64,000 bases of DNA from Gadus chalcogrammus (GCF_026213295.1 NC_079415.1:25784612-25848611); one strand, 5' to 3'. Shown: positions 23,269 through 35,109, numbered from the stretch's first letter. Translations and numbers: made by a program. Notes: generated from the letters alone by a model not told the origin.

Positions 23269-23915
23269 TTTTAGGCCGAAGCCCTAAAGGAAGTGATGCA
23301 ATAGGTGACTGGGTCGACAACATTTAAGTATGCTTTACTTTGAGGTCTCTTATATATATCAAAGGGGGTCTCAAAGGACGCATACGCTTCAACCTGTGGC
23401 TCCAGCCCTACAGGAAATGACTCAGCAAGTGCTCCATCTCGTTGCACCTGCACCCAGCGGCTCGCTTGCAAGATTTTGGCCTGAAGTTCTTCCCAGACCT
23501 ACACCCTAGCCATCCAACACGCATATCTTAGAATCAGGCTTCTCTTTAATAATGACAAAAAGCTATTAGAGAAATACACATTCACTTTTTGTTATCTCAT
23601 AAGCGGCGTGGTGCCGGCTCCTTTTGACCTTTTGACCCCAGACTTCAAAAACGTGGCCACAGGCCAGCTGTGACTACACACCTTAAGCCACAAATGTACA
23701 CCTCCATCCCACAAAAAATGGGGACTAGAAACTAACCTCTGTCTTATGTACATTTACCGTACTGTGGGAGGTCACGCCCCTTTTCCGGCCTTTTCGAGAT
23801 AGCTAGGGATGCTAAAATGTTTACACACATTTCCCGGGGCCCCGAGAACGACATATCCGAGATTTGGAGTTCTAGCCCTTAGAGAAAAAAAGTTTTCCCA
23901 AATGGACTGTAATTT
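23269..23915. repeat. Palindrome spacer with a third partial copy of arm sequence
   Basis: About 23274-23645 is a direct, slightly diverged copy of left-arm 21886-22253: it starts aggccgaagccctaaaggaa and carries the same cacccagcggctcgcttgca and gcggcgtggtgccggctcct. It then jumps at gaccccagacttc to unrelated sequence (23646-23915). This asymmetry keeps the structure from being a simple loopless palindrome. Confidence 0.8.
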
Positions 23916-24116
23916 GGACAAAGCCCCTCAGATGTGTTACCTGCAAGACCTAATGGTTCAGAATGTGGTGGAAAAACAGTTTTTGAGATAGGAAGGTCCT
24001 ACCGCCCTGGAATTTGAATACCTTATTCTAAGGCCTAACTGGGATCCCCGCACCGAAACTTGGCCCGGTCGGACCCCGAGGGCCGGAATGGGGGGCCCTT
24101 CCTGCCCTAAACTTGG

Positions 24117-24748
24117 TCTCCCCCTCCCCCAAGGCCCGCAACCTTGGCGTAATCTTTGATTCCACCCTCTCCCTTGAACCCCACATCCGCCACACTGTCA
24201 AAACTTCCTTCTATCACCTCCGTAATATTGCAAAGATCAGATCCTCCCTCACACCTCACGCTGCAGAAAGACTCATCCATGCCTTCATCTCCTCCCGCCT
24301 TGATTATTGCAATTCACTCCTCGCCGGCATCTCCACCACCTCCATCAACAGACTCCAACTGGTCCAGAATGCAGCAGCCCGTCTCCTCACTCATACTAAA
24401 GCGTGGCACCACATCACCCCAGTCCTCAAGAATCTCCACTGGCTCCCCATCTCACATCGGATCCACTACAAACTCCTGGTCCTCACCTACAAAGCTCTCC
24501 ACCATATGGCCCCCCCATATCTCTCTGATCTCCTCTCCCTCTACCAACCCCCCCGGGCCCTCAGATCCTCCTCAGCTGGTCTCCTCTCCACCCACACATC
24601 AAAACGCCACAGCCTAGGTGACAGAGCCTTCTCCAGGACATCTCCCAGGCTCTGGAACTCCCTCCCCCAGCATATTCGTGACTCTGAGTCCCTCGCCATC
24701 TTCCAGTCCCGCCTCAAGACTCATCTCTTCTCCTCTGCCTACCCCTAG
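24117..24748 (+). CDS. LINE ORF2 C-terminal fragment, uninterrupted
   Basis: About 210 codons without a stop, lacking any natural start because the element is 5'-truncated. Motifs in order: LGVIFDSTLS and HIRHTVKTSFYHLRNIAKIR (post-RT region), RLDYCNSLLAGI, LQLVQNAAARLLT, LHWLPISHRIHYKLLVLTYK, then SPRLWNSLPQHIRDSESLAI and LKTHLF at the end. This order is typical of the L2/CR1/Rex1 group thumb and C-terminal region. The lack of frame damage implies a young insertion. It encodes no catalytic RT or endonuclease residues and is not functional alone. Confidence 0.85.
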
Positions 24749-24875
24749 ATCACTCACTATCTCTAGCCCCATCAACTTTTTTTTCTCTTGTTTATCTATT
24801 TTTGTGCCCCTATGTAAAGCGCTTTGAGTACGTGAAAAGCGCTATATAAATTGAATCTATTATTATTATTATTAT
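24117..24875 (+). mobile_element. L2-clade (Maui-like) LINE 3' fragment inserted in right arm
   Basis: A 5'-truncated LINE: coding sequence to a stop near 24748, a short 3' UTR with gtaaagcgctttgagtacgt and gcgctatataaattg, and a (TTA)n tail at 24857-24876. It is flanked by the duplication taaacttgg (24108-24116 and 24876-24884). The left arm carries the unoccupied site as ggccaagtttagggc near 23064-23078, which proves the insertion happened after the arms were formed or in only one arm. Confidence 0.9.
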
Positions 24876-25111
24876 TAAACTTGGCCCAGTCGGACCTTGA
24901 GTGCCGGAAGGGGGGGCCTGGACTTTCATAATCCTCGCTTGGTGACTGTAAAGGATGTTTGGTCGGATGTTATGACGAAGAATCATAATGTGAATGTGAA
25001 TATTCTATAAATGTCTTGATATCATCTTTCGTCTCAACACTTCTGCTGCAGCCGCTTAAAGTCTCACTCCGAGAACCTTAAAATATGAATCAATTCATTA
25101 GAAGTATGAAA

Positions 25112-25662
25112 ATATCTTCCCGGTTACGTAACGGGGCAAACAAGGTGTCCTTTGACATCTACGTTTCGAGGCGATTGCAACAGTGCCACACATGATCATA
25201 TTTGAATATGTTTCGGGGTAGTAATTAGCTGTCGATTTTGGAGGCCTTTATCAATAATGACCAGCTATAGATTTGCTTCCCGATGGAGATTTTTGACAAA
25301 TTACATGTTATTTAGCATCTACACGTTAAGCTGAGTCCAATGAGATCAAGCTCGCCCTCTTGCTACACCTAGATCATGTCCTAGACCTAGGTGTACCATG
25401 TAAAATACATGTTACCATTTTCCAGAGTGTCATGCTTGGTGTCATTGGACTCAACTCAACGTGTAGAGGCTAAATAACATGTCATTTGTCACAAATTTCT
25501 ATCGGGAAGCAAATCAATAGCTGCTCATTATTGATTAAGGCCTCCAATTTCGACAGCTAATTACTACCATTAAACATGTTCGAATATGCTCATGTGTGGC
25601 ACCGTTGCAATCGCCTGGAAGCGTAGATGTTGAAGGACACCTTGTTCTCCCTCTTTACATGC
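25112..25662. repeat. Imperfect palindrome inside right arm
   Basis: Mirror image of 22290-22840 with matching content, from ggggcaaacaaggtgtcctt to aaggacaccttgttctccct. Confidence 0.85.
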
Positions 25663-26972
25663 TTTTGATTGACTAATGAATTGATTCAGCTATTCCCCCA
25701 GAAGTCTGGGGTCAAAAGGTCAAAAGGAGCCGGCACCACGCCGCTTATGAGTCAAAAGTTAATGTGTATTTCTCTCATACATTTTGTCATTATTAAAGAG
25801 AGGCCTGATTCTCAGATATGCAGGTTGGATGGCTACGGTGTAGGTCTGGGAATAACTTCAGGCCAAAATCTTGCAAGCGAGCCGCTGGGTGCAGGTGCAA
25901 CGAGATGGAGCACTTGCTGAGTCATTTCCTGTAGGACCGGAGCCACAGGTTGAAGCGTATGCGTCCTTTGAGACCCCCTTTGATATATAAGAGACCTCAA
26001 AGTAAAGCTTACTTAAATGTCGTCGACCCAGTCACCTATTGCATCACTTCCTTTAGGGCTTCGGCCTCCTAATTGATCATTGTAGTATAATTGAATGCCC
26101 TCTTTCATATATATGATACCTCCACCACTGGGACGTGGCAACAATTCTCCAAATCCATATGGGGAGGGGGGGGGTGATGCTTGTGGACAGTAGGGTTGTA
26201 CACTAGACATAAATAGGAAGAAAACTCAGGAGAAGGAATGACCTCTCATAAATATTTATTTAATAAATTGTTTCAAATAACCCTGCCTCGTTAAATCAAT
26301 GAGCTTGGTGTTTTGCTTTCAAAAATAGGTTATAGAAGAAGTCTAAACTGCAGAAAATATCCAAGCTGCCTTTTAAGGATACCTTGGAATATCCGTCTAT
26401 TTTTTAACCATCGGACACTAGTTTACGACAAAAACAACACAAATTACGGCAGCTCATTTGCCGCGTGGTTTTTAGAGCCATGTAAGGATTAGAGGGGCTG
26501 GTGGATAGCAACCACCATAGCAACCATGACGGTCAAGTGACTGGATTCAGCCCCGTTGAAAAAAATAGAATACCACCCTCAGGAGATTAATGATATTTAA
26601 ATGATTATGACCATGAAGTCTTTATTTGCATGGGTTTACATTTCGTTCTGTGTAGCATGGAAAAATCGGAGAAACACTCCCATTCGGAATGCATTGGTTT
26701 ACATTTCTTTCTTTGGAGCACAGTTATTTTTATTTATTTTCAGTTTTTGAGGAGGTGCTTCAAAGATGCTAATTTTTCTGCAATAATCCAAAATCAAATG
26801 GAAAAACCCGTTGGCTTTTTGTCAAGGGAACCCAGGGCGACGCTCACTTCCGGGTTGGCCAACACACGTCATCCCTCCACCACTATACTGTAATAACGCA
26901 TGTTGAAGTTGAATGATAATGAATTAATTTATTCTTTATTCTGCCTTAGTATTTATTTATTTGGCAGCGAAA

Positions 26973-26976
<4 letters not shown>

Positions 26977-27055
<79 letters not shown>
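26977..27055. repeat. (GT)n in palindrome right arm
   Basis: A 79-bp GT run, 8 bp longer than the mirrored AC run in the left arm. Confidence 0.95.
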
Positions 27056-27057
<2 letters not shown>

Positions 27058-28335
27058 ACACGCTATTTTATGTTGAAATGCGACGTAATCCAGTGTTCAC
27101 GAAAACGTACGTGTTTCTAACAAGATGATATCATTAAAAGTTACATAAAGTAACGGTTTAATAACACAAAAGCAGGAAACACGTGAGCTGCATTTCCCAT
27201 TCAGATAATAAAGATTAATAAAGATCATACACATTCACTGACTGAGGATTATTCAAGGGAAAAGTAAATTTCTCGCTAGAAATGTCATTAGAAACACGTT
27301 AAATGGTGAATCTGTCCTAAAATATTGCATCTCCCATTCAGTTAATGCTGGGTTTTTCGTATCATATGCACATATGCACGCGAAATGGACGTATCCGCCC
27401 TCCACAGTAGTTAATGCTGGCTTTTGCGTATCGTATGCACACGAAATGGTCATTTGGCGTATGTAGGCTACTGCACGCATCTTGAAAGTGTCAAACCGTG
27501 CGATCTGTGCGCATATTGGTGAGACTGGAAAAGCTGTCATATTCTTAGTTATCACAGACAATTTTTAACAATAAATGTTCTGTACGGAGCTCCTTAAGGG
27601 ACAATAGGGAGAAAGCTCCCGGACAGAACCTTAGATGGAAGTCGTGCTTAGTGACAAATCACGACAAATACTTCCAATTGATATGCATGAGTTTGAAAAA
27701 TGTGCTTTTTGACACGAACATTTAGAAAATACGTGTACCTGATCACGTTTCAATAGATTAAATAACGTGACAGTGTCACCTATTTTCGTGAGCCCGGGAT
27801 GCCTGTACGCCGGCCATTATCGCCCGATGAAATATTCTTCGTCATATCTATCAAACCAAACATCCTTCACATTCGCCGAACGACGATTATGAAAGTAAAA
27901 TGCACATTTCTCGCTAAAAATGTTTACATAAACACTTTTAATGGTGTAACTATTCTAAAATATCATATTTTCCACCCAGGATAAAAAGTATGTCCGCCAT
28001 TTTCACAGAAGAATATCCTAAAAAACTATCCAATAGGAAAGATGCTCACATCGTCTATTAGAGACGTAGTGAGGCACCCCCCATTCCGTATGCAGAAGAC
28101 GCCGAAGGGTACCTTTACCGTCACCGAGCGAATAAAAAGGGTACCTTTCCCGTCAGTCACCGACGCTAAAGGGCCTTTGCCAACAGTCGGTATTTGACGT
28201 TCTCGGAGTGAGACTGTGTTGGCGACACCGCATCATCTCATTTTGTCTCGATTTGGTAAACGTCACAGATATGAGTCGCCGCATCGCCCTTATGTTGTTG
28301 CCTCCCTCCTCCTCCTCCTCCTCCTCCTCCATCAT

Positions 28336-28337
<2 letters not shown>

Positions 28338-28419
<82 letters not shown>
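28338..28419. repeat. (TC)n microsatellite
   Basis: A nearly pure CT run, preceded by a short (CCT)n at about 28305-28330. Ser-Leu or Arg-Glu reading frames through it are artefacts. Confidence 0.97.
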
Positions 28420-28423
<4 letters not shown>

Positions 28424-31400
28424 ATATCTCTCTTCCGTCTCTCTTTATCCGTTTTTGCATCTATCATCCCTCTCACTCATTAAGCCACTTCAGTGCACGG
28501 AATACTCTGTTCAACACTTGAACAGACTAAATCAAAAGGAAGAATGGCTTTCCTGTAGCTAGTGTGTGCGCGATTTAATGCAGTTCGGAACGCCCTGTTA
28601 TTCAAACTGCTGCCAACCTGTTACAACCTTGTGTCAAACAATGGAAATAGCTTCCCTCTACACACCTTACTCGACAGTGGTTGACATCTTGTGGAGTTCC
28701 ATTCACATGGCACTTGACATGTTAAGAACAATGAGGCAATAATGACTTATCCTCATATACAAACACTAAATATATACAAGGTTAAATTGCATTGGATTTA
28801 TTGATTTATTTGGAGATTTCGCCTAAACCTTCCACTACTAAAACCTCTATATTTGCTCTACTGGACTTCATTGGCATCAGATATTGACCCAGGTACTATA
28901 GGCATACCAACTGATAATGCACAAGGTGTTATTCACTCTAAAACATCAGGCGGTAATCAAATCTTCTACTTATCGGTTCCGGACCGATTTGTGTAGAGAA
29001 ACAAACGTGGGGTCAAGTGATCAGGATGGTCTCCAGGCTGAGAGGCCCTGAGTTCTGGAGGTAGCATACATTAAAAGCATGTCTTACAATTATTCAGGCA
29101 CTAGTCCATTAAGGGATTTGAACATCAATAAAATGTGTTCTTAAACTGACAACCGAAGAAGGGAATATTGGACAGTTGAGATGTTCGCGTTTTTGAGTGT
29201 GACTAACATTATAATCTGGTTCTAATAGCGTGCTAAGATGCTTATGCTTTTTGCTAGGCGCTTGGTGTTTCAGTATGTGCTAGGGATTTTAGGCAATAAT
29301 AATAATTCTGAGTGCACTGTTCAACCTGGACATCTCCGAACTCCCTTTAAGTGTATTTGGAGATGGCTGGTTGAACCTGTGTGCATGATTACTCAATGCA
29401 CACAGGTGCAGCCTCACCCATCCCCAGAGTCAAATCAGTCTGACTCTGGCCAGGTGAGGTTTCCTAAACCAGCCATCAACTACACACACTCCAAACTCTG
29501 GCTTATCTTGGTTCAATTGCAAGTAATTGTGCATTTTCCTCTAGTTATTCCCTTCTCATCCAATTCTCATTCTGACACTGGTTCAGTGTGTTGCGGTAAT
29601 CCATTCATCCTTCTATCCATTCACCATATATCCATTTATCCACCCATGCATCTACCAACCCATCCATCGACCAATCCTGGCTTTAACTAACTCTGAACCT
29701 CATGCTGATTTCCTGGAAAAACAGAATAAGAAGAATAGAAGAATAGACGGCCAAAACCCCCTCACAGTGAATACATTACAGTCAACCATGAGCGACTCCC
29801 AACTCCCTGCTTACATGGTGCATTTTTCAACATGATTGATCTGATGTCGTACTCCAACAATGGCAGAACCAATGCAACAATAAATGTAGTTGATTCTTTC
29901 TGGAAAGTATCAAATGGTTCACTTTATCTCAATCCTGACATGGGATTTCAGATTACTAGCATCATTTGGTGCCATCGTACTCACTTGGTTAAACTTTACT
30001 TACTTTTTGCTACTTTTCACTGCATAGACTGTTACATTTTCTTTGATTCTTCAATAGACCTACATTGTTAATCTTGTGTTTTTCAATCGTGATGCAAAAT
30101 TAGGAATATTAAATTACCCCAAAAGAAGTATCTGGAGAGCACTCATGCTAGCAAACTAACAATGTGCATGTAGTGGTGAGAGTTCGATGCTAGCATCAAC
30201 GTCAATGTAACTCAGAACAAGCCAGTTTGAAGAAAACAACAAAAGACTACCTCGTTCTCTGAAAGAGTAGAAAATGTAGCAAAACTGGTATACGACGTGG
30301 GATTCCTATTTGACCTGGAGTTTAGTTCCGGAGGGTAAGCACACCGGCCGATCGATAGCATTCTAATTGTCAGAAATAAAACAAGCTTCACTAACAACCC
30401 TGCGACAGCTGCACCTTGTTTCATTCCAACTGCTCTGCCCCTTTAAGAGTGTCACTGTAAAACACCGCCATTCCACTTCCAATGCTAATCCCCACACTTG
30501 AACTTGAAACCACGCAGCCCATCGTCTCGACAGCGGAGCGACAGTAAGGTATATAGCGCCACCGCCGTGAGACGACTGGGGGGTTTATCTACAAAGTCGA
30601 CGCCAAATCCATATCCATCCAATGTCAATTTGCAGTGTGAACCACTTTGTTCTTCCCGGGGCGCGGGTAATGAACATTCCAGAAGTCCACTTGTAATACA
30701 GTCCCTCATTCCGTCCTATTCTCATTATATTAAAACCCATATTAATATGAATCCAAAGGCCGCGGACCCCTCCCCCGGCCGCACCAACACCAGACGATTC
30801 ACCCCCCCGTTTTGCATTCAATCTCTATCCTCTCTCTCTCTTCGCGGTACCAATGATGGCCGAGCCCTCCTGGCCGGCCCCAATGAGAGAGATTAATCTT
30901 GCTTTGATAGAAATGTGTCAGTTTGGGCAGTGGTGTTTGATCGATGCGATTCATCACTCCGGACCGATGTGAATGCCTGGCAACGCAGTCCCACTGACAG
31001 CTCTATTGTGGCGGGGGGACGCCCCCCAAAATGTCACCTGTTGTACGCCGGGGCTGACCTTCTCATTTTTCTAATTCAATTTCGTTCTCTTCTCCTCCTC
31101 CTCACCCCCTTCCTCATCATCCCCCCCTCCCCCCCCACACTCCGGAACAGCCACTCAGCCGCTATCATGACCCAGTAATAACAATTACACACCGTGACCA
31201 AGGAGTGGGAGAAAAAGAGAGAGCAAGCGAGCGAGAGAGAAGAGGAAAACCTGCAGACTCCAAATCGAAAAAACCAGCGGCGAGCAGTCCTTTTATTAGG
31301 CTGCCCGCTTAAATCAATCTAAATCTAAGCATAATAACTCTCTAATCAGGTACTGGGAGGGGAGAATAATAGGTTGTCACGCTCTGGGAAAAATAGGCAA

Positions 31401-31648
31401 TCATGGAATGTTTTCTTTAATTAGGGGGGCTAAGGAAGAAGGGCAAGGCGTGAGCCCGGCACACATTCATCACAGCCAAGGTGGGGAAATTACTTCAATT
31501 ACTCAGGAGCTAGGGCGAGCCAGGGGCCCCGAATTACCCCCAAAGTCAGAGGAGCGGGAGACGGGGTGGGCCCCGTCGCCATGTCCCACCTCCTCACCCC
31601 ATCCTCAACCTGGCCTCGCCCGGCTGCCACGGGCCCTGGGAGAGGAAG
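28420..31648. other. Mostly single-copy-like DNA without recognisable gene
   Basis: No element boundary or exon with domain support is visible. About 30480-31540 is GC-balanced, lacks repeats apart from one pyrimidine/C-rich tract (31080-31140), and contains homeodomain-type words, for example cagtaataacaattac near 31174 and tttctttaattagg near 31411. It could be conserved non-coding regulatory DNA. 28420-30480 holds tccatccattt-type words near 29590-29670 and little else. Confidence 0.45.
31290..31540. promoter_or_regulatory. Candidate conserved non-coding element
   Basis: The stretch contains ttttattaggctgcccgctt, aaatcaatctaaatctaagc, gaatgttttctttaattagg and gaaattacttcaattactca: dense homeodomain-like ATTA/TAAT cores in low-repeat sequence. 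The suggestion is compositional only; without an alignment it remains a guess. Confidence 0.3.
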
Positions 31649-31929
<281 letters not shown>

Positions 31930-33037
31930 TTTGTGTAATAACAATAACATACAGCTAAATTGGATACACACAAGCGGAGAACAGGTAAGCGTCAGCGAGG
32001 AGTTAATCATGGACTCAAATGTTAATGCTGAAGCGACTCTACATCATGACTATTCCAGCAAAAGGCTGGACAGCCGGACATACAGGTATGAAATCCTACA
32101 ACACCTGCACTCACAACAGCGCGATTACTGGGTGAACCTGCGCCTACAGGGTAAACTCACATGCCTACAGTGCGCGGACCCAGCAGTTTCACATTCGGCG
32201 CTCCATAATCCAGCTGTTAACGCAGGCATTCTAAAATTTGTAATCAAAGCAAGACTGCAAGCACTCCCGACACAATATAACCTTTCACTATGGTTTCCAA
32301 ACCATCATGAACCATTCTGCCTATTGCATACCAATAAACAATTAGAATCAACAGCACACATATTGAACGGTTGTCCCACATTTAAAGGACTATACATTGC
32401 ACGTCACGATCGCATTGTCAACATCACAGCGAATGAACTGCGCAAAGTACATGGACTAAGCACAATACATAATAAAAACAAAAGAATACAACTTAACTGG
32501 TTCAGAAATGTAAATGATAATTCCCTAGAAAATGTTCTTAGAGATTCTCCAAATACACCTGACATTGTTGTTGTCGATGATCTTTTAAAAACGATTGTGA
32601 TTCTGGAAGTGGGCTGTTGCTTTGACCTGTATATGGACCTGTGTTTCTCTGAAAATATGTTAAAATACCAGTCATTAATACATGCTTTAACAATAGGTGG
32701 CTATAGCACAAAGCTAGTTGGACTCATTTATGGTAGCCTTGGACATGTTCATAGACTCTGTGTTAGAGGATTGCAAATTGCTGGACTCAATAAGAAGAAC
32801 TCTAAGCAAATAGCCAAGTACTGCTCTGCGTCAGCAATCATCGGCAGTCTCCATGTATGGAGAAGGCGCTGTTATCTCTACCCATGATACAACTTGAACT
32901 ATACATGTATCTCTACTGATTCACTTGGTTGTGGTTACCTGCAAAGTGTTTGTGTTGTTTTGGACATAAATAGGCTCTTTATTAATATTTGGATGCTATG
33001 GTGTTGTAGTATTGGTCATTCCAAATAAATGTATCAA
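31930..33037 (+). mobile_element. LINE 3' fragment with restriction-like endonuclease (R4/Rex6, NeSL or HERO type)
   Basis: A 5'-truncated non-LTR element with an endonuclease downstream of where the RT would be, as in the RLE-bearing clades. Coding sequence ends at 32885-32887 and a short 3' UTR runs to a second GT-rich run at 33038-33107. GT microsatellite therefore flanks it on both sides, suggesting insertion into an AC/GT repeat. The exact clade is not settled; Rex6 (R4 clade) is the best-known RLE LINE of teleosts. Confidence 0.72.
32009..32887 (+). CDS. RLE-LINE ORF C-terminal fragment, uninterrupted
   Basis: About 292 codons from the ATG at 32009; the frame is open further upstream only because it runs through the microsatellite. 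A conserved pre-finger segment (LKFVIKARLQALPTQYNLSL) leads to a zinc-knuckle-like motif CLLHTNKQLESTAHILNGC (about 32317-32375). This is followed by RHDRIV and by a PD...E nuclease signature: PDIVVVD (about 32560), then ILEVGCCFD, and a lysine in ENMLKYQSL. These match the PD-(D/E)xK-like endonuclease that nicks target DNA. No frame damage is seen. RT motifs are absent, so the fragment cannot retrotranspose by itself. Confidence 0.75.
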   Translation: MDSNVNAEATLHHDYSSKRLDSRTYRYEILQHLHSQQRDYWVNLRLQGKLTCLQCADPAVSHSALHNPAVNAGILKFVIKARLQALPTQYNLSLWFPNHHEPFCLLHTNKQLESTAHILNGCPTFKGLYIARHDRIVNITANELRKVHGLSTIHNKNKRIQLNWFRNVNDNSLENVLRDSPNTPDIVVVDDLLKTIVILEVGCCFDLYMDLCFSENMLKYQSLIHALTIGGYSTKLVGLIYGSLGHVHRLCVRGLQIAGLNKKNSKQIAKYCSASAIIGSLHVWRRRCYLYP

Positions 33038-33041
33038 ATGT

Positions 33042-33105
<64 letters not shown>

Positions 33106-33107
33106 TT
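33038..33107. repeat. (TG)n with TGCG interruptions
   Basis: A GT-rich run immediately after the LINE 3' UTR, carrying a few gtgcg variants that are absent from the run on the other side. Confidence 0.93.
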
Positions 33108-34184
33108 GATGCTGTGTGTTTAAGTTCCTGAAACTGCATATCAAAGTTTTTATCAAAGTTATAATTTAAAGGGAATGACCTTTTCCGGTCAGATTACCTT
33201 TATGCCCCTTTGAATTGGTACAAAATCTAATGGGAGGACCTCATTGGTCGTTGATAAGACGGAAAGGGACGGATGAATTGAGTGCAGTTACTGAAAACAA
33301 AACTATAACGAAGTGAATAAGAATAAGAAAGCAAAACCGACAAACCATGGAAACAAGAAACCATGGTAGTGATTGCTTGTAAGACCTTAAACACCTACTT
33401 TTTTTTAAGGACTACCAGAGGTGTTAGAAAGCAAATAATGTGTTATCGGGTAGTTGGCTAAACTAGTGAAGATAAGTCGACTACCTGTGCCCTAGTTCAT
33501 TAAAGGAGAAGACCCAGAATTATTGTTAGGAGTGACACTTGTGGTTATCCTGCAATGAAGCCTCTGAAAAGGGTCTACTGTACAGGTTCTCATTCAACAC
33601 ATAAATATTCAAATAATTGGATTTGAACTTTAAAGATTTGAACGGCAGATGGTTGTTTGACGTTCAACCGAAATATTACATGCAGCCGAGAGATGTTTGC
33701 ATGTTCTTAGTCCAAGTTCTGCAGTTGAAATTACGCCAGCGAGTGAAAGTAGCTCAATAGTCTTGGTTAGGACACATACTGGTCTAAGTACACCAGCCAA
33801 AAAGACCAGGACTTCTCTAAGTTGCTAAAGCCAAGGCACCCTGCCATATGCTTAAACCTTGCTAAAGGGTCCCCAGCAACAAATCTAAGAGTGTCTTAAG
33901 CCTAAAGCACACAGAGCGCTAATTTCAGTTCATATTTGTAGGCAGATCCCAAAATCAAATCGTATTATTTTAACGAAGCAAACAAGGAGTCTGAATGAAG
34001 CAGGGCTGTTTTTAATGGATCGCCTCTTAAATAGTCTCAAGTCTATTTAAAATAAAAACTAAATTCAATCTTTCCTATGCTGTGTGCTTTGGGCTTTAAG
34101 CTCTAAATTAAGACCATGAGGTTGCCCAAATAGAACAATTGTTACCATATTATATATTATAAGACATTTTAATAGCAGCTATAT
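33108..34184. other. No gene recognised
   Basis: Featureless by eye. Slight internal similarity (ctaaagcacacagagcgct near 33903 versus gtgctttgggctttaagctc near 34083) hints at an old inverted repeat of about 200 bp. Confidence 0.4.
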
Positions 34185-34192
34185 GGTGTTAA

Positions 34193-34374
34193 CAACCTGT
34201 TCTCACAGGAATCCGTGAAATGACCAAGGACGCTTAACTCAAAATCGGTAGAATCCTCACGGAAACACACCACTTTCCGTGATATGGCCACGGATTTTGC
34301 TCCAATGCAAGTTGATGACACTCATATTCCGTGGCACACACACAGATCCCCATTTCAATGAACGAGTCGACCAT
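34193..34374. repeat. Left terminal repeat, outer part
   Basis: Matches the reverse complement of 52939-52765 (gatccccatttcaatgaacg near 34346 against the same phrase on the minus strand near 52795). Near 34374 the match stops at accatgggc and resumes only at about 42105 (tatggaagtaaatctgtgcc), marking the position of the inverted-repeat block. Confidence 0.8.
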
Positions 34375-34569
34375 GGGCGGTTAACTCAAAATCCGTGGTG
34401 GCCTCACGGAATCACATAAATTGTCTTCGATATGTCAACGGAATTTGCTCCATGCAAGTTAATGACACTCATATTCCGTGGCCCACACACAGATCCCAGT
34501 ATCAACGACCGAGTCAACCTGGTCTCACAGGGATCTGTGAAATGACCACAGCCTAGATATATGAATGAA

Positions 34570-35020
34570 ATTCATTTTGACGGAATGGCACTATATCCCT
34601 GTTCTCGCCCCATGCACCCATCTTGAATTTAATAGACCATTTTCATTGCTTCGAAGAGGTCTGGTGGTCTAACAAATAAATAAATAAACATATATAACGA
34701 AATAAATAAATATCTCTAAATATTTAGGTGTATTTATATCTACATATACATATATATATATACACCTACATATTTATTATGTAGCCTATATATTTATTTA
34801 TTTTGTTGCTTCGAGGAGGTCTGGTGGTCTCCGTATATAATAAATAAATAAGTATATAAATAAATAGGTATGTATATACCTATTTACATACATACATATA
34901 TTTATATATATTTATTTATTATATACGGAGACCACCAGACCTCCTCGAAGCAACGAAAGTGGTGTATTAAATTCAAGAAGGGCGGGCGAGAATAGGGATA
35001 TAGTGCCATACCGTCAATTT
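34570..35020. repeat. Small fold-back within left arm
   Basis: gacggaatggcactatatcc at 34578 is mirrored by gggatatagtgccataccgtc at 34996-35016, and gcttcgaagaggtctggtgg by ccaccagacctcctcgaagc. The core is AT-rich (taaataaata). A corresponding structure, expanded by TA repeats, is at 41340-41890. Confidence 0.85.
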
Positions 35021-35109
35021 ATTTTATTGGTTTAGTTCAGGGACATTACACACTAATCAACATTCAAAATGTAAGTGAGCCAGAGTTAGCCTAAGAGGCT
35101 AGTTTTCTT

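Larger units (their letters stand above)
19739..28221. mobile_element. Giant near-perfect palindrome / fold-back element, 8.5 kb
   Basis: Left arm 19739-23268 and right arm 23916-28221 are reverse complements. The two outer ends begin caacacagtctcactccgag and its complement. Coordinate sums of matching points are constant at 47960 (outer part), 47952 (middle) and 47184 (inner). The steps are fully explained by an 8-bp longer GT microsatellite and one 768-bp LINE-plus-duplication insertion, both in the right arm. No other indel is needed. No transposase is encoded. No target duplication was found at the outer ends. It could be a fold-back transposon, an inverted duplication, or in the worst case an assembly effect. 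Confidence 0.85.
23916..28221 (-). repeat. Palindrome right arm
   Basis: Reverse complement of the left arm plus a LINE insertion at 24117-24875 and a longer GT run. Substitutions visible by eye include 24010 (G, pairing with T at 23174) and a change in the ggtcagactggg/ggtccgactggg segment. The extreme right end is ctcggagtgagactgtgttg. Confidence 0.88.

Noticed and set aside
29238..29690. 150-codon frame as possible host exon
   Set aside because: No domain, no splice partner, and the C-terminal part is tccatccattt-type simple sequence.
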